A DNA stretch of 64,000 bases from Mugil cephalus. Taxonomy: Eukaryota > Chordata > Actinopteri > Mugiliformes > Mugilidae. The stretch is from the NCBI RefSeq assembly GCF_022458985.1, contig NC_061789.1, positions 11,686,175 to 11,750,174 on the forward strand, in the 5' to 3' direction. The number at the start of each line of letters is the position of its first letter. Position 1 is the first letter of the stretch. The position numbers and the translations under genes were made by a program. Under the pieces are notes generated by a model, which had not been told where the DNA came from, ran no database searches, and worked only from the letters and a program-made list of their open reading frames with translations. Below, one piece after another: positions 1 through 11,736 of the stretch.

Positions 1-355
1 TGATCCTGTAAAGGATCTCATTACATATTTAAAAATTTCTCCTTTTCAAGTTCCAGCAATTTGAAATCTTTTTAGAATTCAAATCAGATAAATTCCAAAT
101 GCAATCACTTTGTTTTACGTGCAATCACATAAAACAAAGTATTTTGAAAAATCTATAACAATAAGAGTAAAATTAAAACATTTGTAGTGTCAAAAATTGT
201 AAAAAAAAAAAAAAAAGAAAGAAAAAATACATATTAAATTGCATAAAGAAAATATATTTTTAATAAAATATAAAATATAAAAATATAAGAAGTAAATCAT
301 TTCAAAACCCCTAAATTCAAAATAAATCCATAATATTTAATACATTATTTCAAAT

Positions 356-381
356 AAAAAAAAAAAAAAAAAAAAAAAAAA
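356..381. repeat. Poly(A) tract
   Basis: An uninterrupted run of A of about 26 bases inside an AT-rich segment (about 160-400). It could be the tail of an old retroposed sequence, but no body of such an element is recognised upstream. Confidence 0.85.
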
Positions 382-1999
382 CATTTTCTGCAAATTCAGC
401 TTGTTCTTGGGCCAGTGGAGTCTCTCAGCCCGTCCCTGTCGCTTGAATGAAGCTCCTTTTCAAGGTGATCAGAGTTGCACGGTCTGAAAAAAACCCCAAA
501 CTGTTGGAGCTCTGCCACAGAAACAAAGCTGACGGTGACGTGACCCGGTGAAGCCTCTGATTCGCCTCAGTTCGTGTGGCAGGTAATAAAGCGGCCGCTG
601 TCGTCATCGTGCTGCAGAGAGCAAAATGTCCAGTTCTTCACAGCATGAATCAGAGCTGATAAATTATGGATTAAGTTAACATCGGCTGCGTTTGCTGCTT
701 CACGCTCCAAACAGAAGAGGAGCGTTGTTATAATACACGTCTCTCTGGTGGAAGCGACTCTGTCCAATGAATTCTGGGTTTAAGTGTAAATTGACAAGAT
801 TTCCAGTCAGTTCGGTTACACCTGTAGTTGGTGTTGACTTAACTCTAGAGTCAAAGATCTCAGCAAAACAAACTGTTGTTTTAATAAGGAAGTGAGACGA
901 TAATTCTCAGTGAACAGCTGGTTAACGTGCCTGAGAGCTGCTGCTCTTCACCTAATAGCTCGCTGTAGCTGCTCCCTCTTCCTTCACACCCTGGAAACTT
1001 TCAAAGAAAACGAGTAAAATAAGCAGTAAACCGATTTCACAATGTCACTTATTTTATTTTTTTCCAGCTAAAGCCTTTAATGTGAATCTACAGCAGCAGG
1101 AAGTTCCCAGTTAGTATAAGCTGCCATCTCTAAACCAATAAAAGTATATCAGCTTGAAACCAATAAAGCACTAACAGGAATGTATCCACAGACGTTCGTA
1201 ATAATAAAATATATACACGTATTTTCATCAAGTCGCCTTCGTGTCTGTGCATGACACAATAAAAAAAAGATTAAAAATACAATAATGTATAAGTAAAAGA
1301 AACCCCATATTCAATTTTTCTCTTAAATACCCAAAGAAAATAAAGTGTAAAGTAGTTAATAATAAGTAAATAATAAAACATTGCAGTGCTTATCATGGAC
1401 CGTGGAGGCTGCTGTGTGAACACGTGAATGAACGTCAGCGTAGTAAAGTTCATGTTGGTTTCAGAATCATAGAACAGAGAGCGGCAGAAATGTGTGAAAT
1501 GAAAGTTTATCGAAGAAGAAAGAGTTAACACTGCTGCTGTTTTTTCTTGTTGCATCCAAACATAATCCCTGGTCTGTGAGTGTGCAGCTCCGCAACGGAC
1601 TACAAACGTGGAGCGTCCGCAATTTATGGACTACAAATGCCCGCTAGAAACGGCAGATGTTTACTGAGTTTTCCTTTCTCCGTCTGTGCGGCTGTTTCCT
1701 TCTGCACTCAGCTGTGGACGTGTTTATTTATATGTTGCTTCATTTAAAGTGCGCGTAAATAAACACTTCTGGGAATTGGTTCTCGCCGGACAGATGTTAT
1801 TTCTTAATCACGTATAAATGGTTTGGGGCCGATGACAAAAAAGAGAAGTTTAAAGTTGCACGCGAAGCGACGTCGTCCGTCTCTTGGCAGAGGCTGGTTT
1901 GGCTCTAGTGGACGTACCACGCACCGGTTGCCTAGGTAACCCTCTTGGGTATTTCTCACCTCAGATGTTTCCCAGTGAAACGACGAGAACTTAATTATG

Positions 2000-2406
2000 C
2001 ACTGATCAGGCAAAACATTATGACCACCTTCTAGGGCTGCACGATTGTGGCCAAAATGACAACGACGATTATTAATCACAATTATTCATCATGTATTAAA
2101 CATCTGTATTTTTATTGCATTACTTTTACACAAACGATTTTTGTTTTTGATCAGTTTGGGATCTAGTGAATTTGGAAGTGTGTCTGTGTCGGTGTCCTGT
2201 TGAGTATGGCTGCCACCATGAAGGAGTGTCATTGCTATGGGGAGGGGGGGGGTCTGGTTTGGTCTAAGTGGGTGGTACAAGTCTAAGCAACATCCACACG
2301 AATGAATGCCAGGTCTAAAAGTTTCCCAGCAGAACACTGAACTGACACAAGATGGTCAGTGTTATTCACTTCTTCTCTCAGTGGTCATAATGTTGTGGCT
2401 GATCAG
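2000..2406. mobile_element. Mariner/Tc1-type relic with hAT-like sequence inside
   Basis: The left end (ctgatcaggcaaaacatta and following bases, from 2001) and the right end (ending at 2406) are inverted copies of one terminal repeat, agreeing at about 24 of 26 positions and including the core acattatgaccac. The sub-terminal segment before the right end (cagtgttattcacttc) is typical of a common fish mariner family. Only about 350 bases lie between the ends and no transposase frame survives, so this is an internally deleted copy. Directly after the left end, tagggctgcacgattgtgg at 2032-2050 resembles the end of a fish hAT-type element, suggesting a nested insertion. Confidence 0.65.
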
Positions 2407-4278
2407 ATGTCATTGTTGCAAAGCATTAGTTTCCACTGTGTTTTTGTTAATAGCATCATCAGCGGCCCGTCTGTGTCAACTTGACTTCCATCACAAAACA
2501 GTCGTCTTTCAAAAAAAAACTGAACTCGTGTGTAGACAGAGCAAGCAGATAGACCAGACCATTTCTAAAATACACAACTCTCTGACACGATAAAAGTAAA
2601 AACAGAATCAGGAACGTTTAAAGGACTCTGTTCTCCTTCCTGTGATTTGTCTCTGAAGTGCGGGTTGTGGTTTTTCGTGAGAGCAGTAGTAAGAAGAGAT
2701 ATGAACTGAAAGATGGATGAAAGCTCAGAAACGAATCAAACAATCTGCGCCATCCATCGTCTGCACAACTATCTGAGATGAACGCAAGTCTTATCTTCCT
2801 CGGCTAAGGTTTTGATGATGGTCCAGTTTATCAGCTCCTCAATCACTGGACTATTGAACTCTTCTCACGCTGATCCCTGAGTTTAACGGCTCAGGTTTAG
2901 TCCCAATGCTCCCTGTGTCTAACAGCCATCTTGGATACCGAGGCTCCAAACGGAGCCCCGGATCTGAACCCTCGCGAAAAAATGTTGGGCGCAGACAACT
3001 TCGAGAGGATAATAACGGTGTGGTGTTGATCACAGGTCACGGAGGATTGTCTGTATGAGCTTTATTGAGGCCAAGCCCGTTGATCCTCCCGTCATTGTCA
3101 CCCTCATCATTTCAGAATCACAGGGCTTGTTGCGGTGAGCTCCCGATCCGCTTCAGTCATTTTTCACTACGATGGATTCTCACTGGTCTGGTTTTACCTG
3201 CTCCGGTTGGGAGCCTCTGAAACACCTTCGTAAACAGCTTAAACGCCACACTGTTCGATTGAAGTTTTGCCAGAAGAATTTTCCGACGTGTTAACGTGGA
3301 AATGGCTGTTGTGCTGAATCTGACGCATGTCGATGGCAGCTTTAACCCGAGTGGTTTCTGGGAGGAACAGGAACAATGACGTGGTAATTGAAGGATTTTC
3401 GTAGCTGAAAAAGACTTAAAAACAGCTTCTACCCTCAAGCTGCTAAATGCCTCACACCAACAGCCCAAACTGTAGTGTAACATCACTATCCATCCCATCC
3501 CCTTTTTTTTTCTTTTCTTCAAAATCTTAAAGCTGCACCTTTGTTTCCATGCTAGTCAAAATGTCACGCTACATTTCAATTTCTGTGGAAACACCGTGAC
3601 TAAGACACGAGAAGTCGTGTACAGGAAAATTTTGGTGCTCAAGTGTCTTAACTCGCCGGAAGTTATCGGAACAATGTGGCCTGGCGGCTTTCGTTCCTAA
3701 GCGTCGAGGCTGCTGCCAAAAAGGACAGTGTCTATTAGGGCTAAGCACTACGACACAGTAATAAATAATAAATAAAACAGCACACGATATTACGACATAT
3801 TCATCTGCCAGGTCACAGGGTCTTTTTTGAGCGCTGGATGCCGACTGCTGCCACCTGCTGGCACCAAGAGTCATTTGCTATGAGCCCGTTGGCTGTAGTC
3901 TGTGCGGTGTGTTCAAGTGCAACTTCTGTGACCCAGATATTGGAGACTCAGCAGAGGACCTAAGAGGCCCGGAGGTGGAGAAGAGGCTCAGCTGCATTTT
4001 CCAAATATCGGAGTGACTCAGATTGACGACGTGAGCCGACCTCTGACCTCGTGTGTGGTTCGCGCTGTCAATAATATCGATTAACCACCAGACAGTATGA
4101 CAGCCGCAACCTGGCATCAGATGTACTTACTGACTGACAGACCAGGAAGAGAGTCGCTTCAGTGTCTGTGTGTGTAATTGTATCTTTCTGTGAACCAGTT
4201 TTAGTTTTAAACCAGTGGAGTGAGGAAATTTTGGCCGGTCCTCACTACTTGAGAAGTGGGTTATAGTTATGATTAGTG

Positions 4279-4301
4279 TAGGGTTAGGGTTAGGGTTAGG
4301 G
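4279..4301. repeat. Interstitial telomere-like repeat (TTAGGG)n
   Basis: Three to four head-to-tail copies of the vertebrate telomere unit TTAGGG, on the plus strand. They sit inside a longer repeat-like segment (about 4140-4520) that contains several gtcctcac / gtgagga words in opposite orientations. Copy number is low, so origin by chance or as part of a dispersed repeat is as likely as telomere healing. Confidence 0.8.
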
Positions 4302-5611
4302 CTTTTATACACACACACACAGGTTGCCTCTTGTATACGACTATCTTTGTGAGAACATTCTTTGACGTAACGCTCTCCCTAGCCCCTTATCCTAACCATA
4401 ACTTAACTGTAACCTTTACCATAAAACCAAATCTTAACCCTCAAACAGCCTTATAAAGAAGTGTCCTCACTCTGCACAAATGTCCTCAGTCCAAAACTGG
4501 TCCTCACAAAGACAGCCGTACGAGAACACAGACATGTACGTTTGTATGGCTGTGCGTGTATTCGTGTGTGTCGTACTGTTACGTGCACACCGATGTAGCA
4601 CATTTGATTCAGATTCTCATAGATCAGGGTTCACCCACGCACACACACGCACACATAAGTGATTGATTGATAGATTATTCTGTGCACGCCCCTTTCGTTA
4701 ACTACATCATGTACTGTGCTGACTCCATAAAAACATTATCCTTGGCTCCAACTGTTATGTCTTTCCTCACAGTTTCACTCCCACACCTGAAACACAAACA
4801 TAACAATCTCTAACGGAGGCCTCGGCTGCAGTTCTACTTTTAAAAAGAAAGACAAAAAAACGTGCGTGAGGACAGCTGCCTTACAGGTAAAACAGAAAGA
4901 CGATAAGTTTCCCGACTGTGTCATGAAAAGGGAACAAACCTGCCAAGGCTCCTTACATAACGGACACAAAAAACACACAAATGCGTAACGCACACAAACA
5001 CGCACACACCCAGCCAGCGTGTTGAGGCAGGCAGTGTTCAGGTGAGGCCGCTCTACGGCGTGAAGCACAAAACATTTCTGCCTATCAGTCATTTGGTTTG
5101 TGTGTTTGTGCCCAGACTTCGTGTTTCACTTCACGTCTGGTTCAAGCTTATTTTAATCTAAAGCTGGTCCCCACGAACATACAGCAACAAACCTCTGTAT
5201 GTGTGCGTGCTGTTGTCCTTTGTACCGTGAGTCATTCAGTGGAAAACAAACAGCCTGTGTGCTGTGGTCGCGTTTCTTTCTCAAGTCGTAAGGTTGGATT
5301 TGAGTTTGTTTTTTTGTCGAGAGGAGAATAACGGCGGCATGAAGCCACAGCGCACACTTCAAACATGTGAACGGTTTTCATGGAGCTCGGTCTGTGACGG
5401 CTACTGTGATCTGAAAACAACCGTGACGCCTCCTAAGACGAGCTTCAAACCACAGAAGTCCTCTCCTGAGTCATGCGATCAGAGGGTCTACAATTTACTC
5501 CTTCTAGATGATCATGTTATAAAAATAGTCCTCTGTTTGAATCTCCTAATAATGGAGGCGCTTGTGTGTGACATTTGTCTTTTTGTTCTCGTGCTCTGGT
5601 TCTTTAAGTCA

Positions 5612-6122
5612 GGGATCTTTAACGTTTTTCAGACCAAGGACCCCCAAACTGATGGAGAAATTAAGTAGGGACCCCCTACCTACTATATGTGTTCTATGTT
5701 AAGCTCGGCCTAGTCAATTATACAGGTTCAAATTTCCAACATGTGCAACAGTAGGGTGGCCATGCAACTGCCATAAACATACATACCTTTACCTTTGAAC
5801 ATGGATGAATGTAGTAGGGATGGTGAAGCTTGAGTAATATGGGGCCTCGTGATTGGATCAGCAGCGACAGGGGCGGGGCCTACTCTGTGCAGAGTAGTTG
5901 ACTGAGTGAAGTGCGGAGTGAAAGATAAGGTCGTCTGCCTCCATTTATCCCTTCACTAAAATATGTTGGATTCATGTGAATGTGCATTTAAACAAATTAA
6001 AAGTTTGGGGGGAAAATTTAAAAAACAATGTATAAAAAATGTCTGATCAACCAAAAGATTTCCCCCCGCAGTACCACCACGGACCCCTAGGGGCCACAGA
6101 CCCCCTGTTGAAGACCTATGCT
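5612..6122 (+). repeat. Dispersed GGGTCC-rich repeat, copy 1
   Basis: The left end reads like ttaacgtttttcagaccaag, followed by aaactgatggag and a cctacctactatatg block. The right end contains cggacccctaggggccacag and ccccctgttgaag. The same blocks occur in reverse orientation at 10240-10575 and in shortened form at 40328-40425. It has no coding capacity and behaves like a non-autonomous DNA element. This copy is longer than copy 2, so it may carry an insertion in the middle. Confidence 0.65.
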
Positions 6123-6750
6123 CTAAGCTCAACAGCCAATCAGAGCGACCTCGCTGAGCTGAACTGAGAAGAGTCTGACTAGTGTAGAAAACCAGTCATA
6201 GACGACACGACACCAACAAACGGCAGAACATCACCTTAGCCTTAGTTTACCGAGTAGCTCATTTCCATAGTCCGCACAGCAGAGAAGGGTTGAGGCTTGT
6301 AAATATAAGAGACAATATTCTAACATGTGAGACAGGATTAAGATGGAAGCTGTTCCTGGATCATCAGCAGAAACAAGTTGAAGAGTCTGAATCCATAACA
6401 CTGCAGAAGAAGAAATGGAAAGGAAGAGGGAGTCTGCTCTGCGTGTGGGAGCATGATTTCTTTTTTCTCTTTAGAATATGAAGTGAAAAGCTGCCCACTC
6501 ATTTACCTCTCTCTGGATGCTTTTACCTTTATCTCCCTCCTCCTCCTCCTCCTCATCCTCCTCATCTTCCTCGACCTCTCAGAGCTGCAGGTTTCCCTCG
6601 ATCAGCTTCCTGTTTGTGAAGATAGGGATTTGTGTATGAGCATGCATGTACTATGTGTGTGTCCGCAAATACATAAGAGGCTCTTTAGCACCTGTTCACA
6701 TAGCAACCAGCTCTCAACAAGACATTTGGAGAAGAGGAGTGGGAGGCAAA

Positions 6751-6787
6751 GAGAGAGAGAGAGAGAGGGAGAGAGAGGGAGAGAGAG
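6751..6787. repeat. GA microsatellite
   Basis: Imperfect (GA)n run with GGGA interruptions. It makes artificial Arg/Glu and Ser/Leu open frames on both strands. Confidence 0.9.
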
Positions 6788-7802
6788 GTGGGAGGAAGGA
6801 AAAAACACAAAGACTGAAATTAGAGGCTTCAGTCTGAGCTCCAAAACACGGAGGAAAAACCTCCAACGTCTCCAGAAAAATACAAACTCAGGCCAATTTC
6901 TTTCCAGCAGACCTTTTCTGAAGGGAAGAATTTATTGAGGCAAAAAAAAAAATCATGCTCACACTTCTTGGTGTCAGTGCAGTGTTTGCTGTGTACTAAT
7001 GTGCATCAGCAAGCCAATGCAAGAAATACAGAGATGGACAAAAATCTGAGTTATCTGGAAAAATAATTCTTAAGAGTAAGAAGGAACGACTGGAGAAGCT
7101 GCCGGGTGGAAGACTTGAGAGAATCAGATGCTCTGATGTCACGTAAAAATTCAAGGTATTGATCGCGGTGGAAGAAATGAAAGGTGTTACAGGCGAGTAC
7201 GAGACAGTGAGCATCCTGTGTAATAATATCATAACTTTATGAACCAGTCAGTCGTGATGCCAATACCAAAACAATCAATCAAATCAATACACTGACAGAC
7301 TGAAGAGTAATTAATGTGGTATACCTGTGAATATAAACGAATGAATTAATATGGCGACTGTGTAGCGAACAAACTAATTCGAAGTGAAATAGTAGTTACA
7401 TGATTGTAACCCTAGTTCTGTGTGTGCAGTCACGATTCTCTGGGGTCGTCTTCCAGACAAATGTGGTAACCGTGTAAACACTTGATCCCATCGTTTCTCT
7501 CTGGTTGAATTAAATCTATTCTCTCCGCCCATGATGAGTTTCTGGGAGAGACAGACAAGAGATAGCAAAGCAATCAGTTGTTAAAACAAGTGTTTGAAAA
7601 GACGAACAAAGCTGGAATTGAATCTAGGCAGATATGTTGGAGTCTCAATCTTTTCCATCTTCTGTTGAACGTGTTTAGTATTGTCAATAAAGTTGGAGAG
7701 AAAAGCTGCTATATTTCCAGCAGATTTGATGCTCTACGGCAGGCCCTGTCAATAAAGTTCTGAAAATTAGGCCACGCCCCCATTTGGGTGAAAGTAAACC
7801 GC

Positions 7803-7840
7803 TGGTAGTAAATATAGTAGTAAATATAGTAGTAAATACG
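7803..7840. repeat. Short tandem repeat, 12-bp unit
   Basis: The unit tagtaaatatag is repeated about three times in tandem, the last copy diverging to aaatacgc. Confidence 0.7.
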
Positions 7841-10239
7841 CGCCCCTAGTAGTCAGTGTTTATTTTGTGTTGCTAGTATTTGTCGACCGGAAAGCAGGTG
7901 AAATAGTCAGGCAGACACATAAATAATGTCGTTGCCGAGCGTCAAACACCAACGTTACTTAGAAAAACTTAGGGGTCCTATGTCCATCTAGCCTACCGAC
8001 CGAGAAATGGTTGAACAAGGTGTCATACCGGACATTTACTCTGACGTCACTGAAACGCCGGGTAATGTATGACAGCTGTCATCAATTCATAATCATTCCA
8101 TAATGTTAAATGAATAAATCATGACATAAATACAGCATGAAGCTTAGCCAACATTAAACTTTTTATTAAAAACACGCTTTACTGTAACGTAACTCTGTGC
8201 TCTGTCGTTACCGTCACTTCAGTTCAGCATCAACATTTACTACTTTATTTACTACTAATTTACTACTTTGACATTATAACTGACAACTGACAAATGGCAT
8301 GCTAAAGTTAGCATCATAATTTAAAGTGACTTTAAAGTAAAGTGTTTGCCGCACACATAAACATATCAACTGTCAGAGTCCGGCTTTCCATCTTTGTCCA
8401 CACGTTTTATGGCCTGAAGCCATAGATTTATTCATATTTTGTGCCTCTTTCTTGAGGGGAGCAGAGAAAAGAGTTTTTAACTTCTAACTTGTTCGAAGAA
8501 CAATACACAATGCAGCAACTGTTTACAGCCGTAAGGGGGTGTGGCCTTAGCAGTGATGTAAGGTTACTGTCTTCCACTGACACCACTTCTGTCCGGGGCC
8601 ACGCCCCCCGTGGCAAAAACATGGCGAAAAGTAGCAGTAAATACAGTGAGACTGGGAAAAATGTGGATTATCAGATCAAATTAAGGACAACTGGACTTGA
8701 CCATGATCCATACGAACTTACGAATGGTCCGCAAACATTAACATGTGACCAAAAATCAGTTCTCCTAATAATTATATGGACCTGATTTCAACACCAGCTG
8801 GGAAATACTATACTTATACTAAGAATGACCTTTTGGTACTTTACACAACACAGCTCCAACGGCTTTATACTAGAGTACGCCCTCATTTGGAAAAGTGGAT
8901 TAGCCTCAGTTTAAGTTTAAGTTAGTTTTACTTAATTTCAGTTATGATAAATGCAGCTAAATAAAAGATGCTAACACTAAGAGATTTACTGAGACATAAC
9001 ATTAGCCATACATTATGTAGTTTAAAGTATGGCTTCATCAAATAAATTAAATATTACCTGACACAAAATGTGAACCGCAACACCAGGTTTCTGTGCCTGG
9101 ACTCCAGTTGTCTCTCAGCATTGCAGTGATCCATTTACTTCTCGTTTCTTTTGAAATCTGTTGGTTCAGTCAAAACGCACAACAGCTCTTCCCCATTTTT
9201 TCTTGTTTAGTTTTACAGTTTAGACGGTATTAAAGCCTGCGTTTCAAATGAATACAAACATCTCATCATATCATTTTATCTGGTCTCTGGTCTGAATAAT
9301 TGATCAGGTTGTTGTATTATTGTCCTAGTAAACGAAGTCCCTTTCTGACGTTGAGGTGTTCTCTTGAACAGGCAAACACAGACTCTCATTGACGTTTTGC
9401 AGAACTAATGAAGTCGTCGTATAAGTTGATTCTGGTGTCAGTTTCACCAGAACCTTTTCTCCGCGAAGACTTTGATTTTCTTAGCAGCGCGTTGCAGCTA
9501 TCGACGTTTGTGTCGTTCAGTTCTCTCCTTCAGTGTTTTATCCCTCTCGGTGGTTGTAGGCGTTCTCTCCATCCCATTTGGATTCAGCCGGTTCCTCTCC
9601 TCCCACGTTGACACCCCATCACTCTGTTCTCGCCATCGTTTCTCTCTGCTCTGCTCTCGCTCTCTGTTTCGCTGCAGATTCATTATGATGTGAACTTTCC
9701 TGTGTCCCTCGTGTTGTTCAGGTGTCACTTGAATCATCCTGCACACTGTATAATTCAGGTGGAAATTGTCTGATAGATAGCACTCTGGACATGTAATAAT
9801 CACACAAAACTGAAAGGTTTAAAGTATATTATATGTATTTAGAGTTTATTGTAATTACAAGAGGAGATCACAGTACCTCAACACATGAAGTGGTTGAGGT
9901 ACAGAGGAACATTCATCTCTTATAGTGTTCCCTTTCTTTGATATCAGACACCCAGACAGTGTTTCCTCTTACAGGCATTCATGTCCAGTAAATCATCAGA
10001 CACGTATAGTGATTACCTCAACAGAAACACTGTGATAGCTGTTCAAAATAACACGGTAAACCATTAAGAATGAATGATCAACTAGTAACTTCACTATCTT
10101 TAATGTTTACTACTCTTTGCTAATAGATTTGAATTCCTAAGATAAAGTAAGACGAGCACTGTGACTAGACCTGATGACACACGGCATATGATAAAACACG
10201 CATTACAACGACTTCAGACTTAAGAACAAAGGCTTTAGA

Positions 10240-10575
10240 CCATAGGTTTTCAACAGGGGGTCCACGACCCCTAGGCAGTCCGCGGAGTCACTGTCAGGGG
10301 TCGCTAAATCTTTGCTTGATTTGACATTTTTATATACATTTTAATTTCCACTCACAAATTTAACATTCTTTAATTATACATTAACATGAATCCAGCATAT
10401 TTCAGTAAAGGGATAAGAGATAGCTTCATATTGAATGTAAAACGATAATAGTAATGTATATGTATAAATAGGCCGAGTTGAATATAGAACAGATATAGTA
10501 GGTAGGAGCTCTCTGCTCAATCCCTCCATCAGTTTATGGTCCTTGACCTGAAAAACGTTGAACACCGCTGCTTTA
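10240..10575 (-). repeat. Dispersed GGGTCC-rich repeat, copy 2 (inverted)
   Basis: Read on the minus strand it starts with a caacgtttttcaggtcaagg block, then aaactgatggag, cctacctactatat and ctcggcctat. It ends with the ggacccc and cctgttgaaaac blocks, in the same order as copy 1. The two copies form an inverted pair about 4 kb apart. Confidence 0.65.
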
Positions 10576-11062
10576 GACGTCACTTGAACTTGCAAACGAA
10601 GACTTGTGAGCATCTCTGACCTTCAGCACTTAATGCACTCTCGTTATGCACTCACTTTCAGAGAGAAATCTCACACTTCTTGCTGTATTACACTTCCCTG
10701 ACAGCTTTAGTCACTGACCACTATGAGACCTTTTTAAAATAAAATAATGATTGATGATCAGTTTTATTAAAACAAATCTTAATGCAAACATACAAACATG
10801 ATTCAAGATTTTAACATTCATTGTAATGTTAATGTTTGGACCTGAGCCACTCTAACTTAACTGCCTAATGATCAGAGTACTTCCTGCAGCACCTCAGTAA
10901 AACAGATGAAGTATTGATCTTTGCTGATTTCTCTCTTGTGACTCTTCTTCCTCTCTCACATTTCCCTCTTCATCCTCTCACTGTCGGCAACGTGGTGTCT
11001 CTATGGTAACCGCCTGCAGAGAGGCGGATCCCGACAGGACACACCCACTGCAGCATGCGTCT

Positions 11063-11065
<3 letters not shown>

Positions 11066-11094
<29 letters not shown>
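11066..11094. repeat. CA microsatellite
   Basis: About fourteen CA units just upstream of the first visible rapgefl1 exon. Confidence 0.92.
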
Positions 11095-11096
<2 letters not shown>

Positions 11097-11736
11097 CGCA
11101 CACTGAGCAGCAGTATGTTTTAGCAAATGTGACCACAGGTCTGTTTCAGCATCTTAAATTACAGCTGTTAGCCGAGCAGCTGCTCATTGTGGCGTCCCTT
11201 CTCGGGTCGGCGCTGCAGCTCGGCTTCATGCGTCTGTTCATGATACAGTCAGCTCCACAACACCTCTCAGATAAATGCATTCAGTCAAAGATCAGTTCAT
11301 TTTATTGTGATCTCACATTCCCAGTGTCTTTGAACGCCGGTGGTTCCTGCGCAGGCCGGATGAACCTGCGTTTTACACATTAACCAAGAACTCTGCAAAC
11401 TGTGTCGTCGGGCATATAAATAGTCAGGCGTATTTTTGGAGCTGTGCTAACAGTTAGCTAGCGAGGTTAAACACGTACAAAGGTTAGACTGACAGCCGTG
11501 TTCTTATTAGAAAGCCTTTAAGACGTCAGACACAGCAGCAGAGACCTCAGTATGTACAATGCACTCACAGTGTGTATGTATAATGCTTGCAGCCAAGTAT
11601 TCAAATGCGCGGAGTGACTCTGATTGTTCTTTTCCATATATTTGTGTTGAACTCTAAATGCAGCGTTCTGTTCCGAGAGGCGGCGTTGTGTTCAGGGACA
11701 GTCTGTACAGCTAATCTCTCTGTGTTTTGTGTGCAG

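Larger units (their letters stand above)
1..11736. other. Gene-free stretch upstream of the first recognised rapgefl1 exon
   Basis: I found no coding exon here on either strand. The open frames are short, low in complexity or lie in simple repeats, and none resembles the N-terminal part of RAPGEFL1 that the downstream gene needs. The stretch holds poly(A) and microsatellite runs, a decayed mariner-like element near 2000-2406, interstitial telomere-like repeats at 4279-4301, and two inverted copies of a dispersed repeat (5612-6122 and 10240-10575). The missing 5' exons of rapgefl1 may be short ones hidden here or may lie before base 1. Confidence 0.6.

Noticed and set aside
6602-6938. Frames over the GA-rich stretch
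   Set aside because: Arg/Glu and Ser/Leu repeats arise from the GA microsatellite on both strands.
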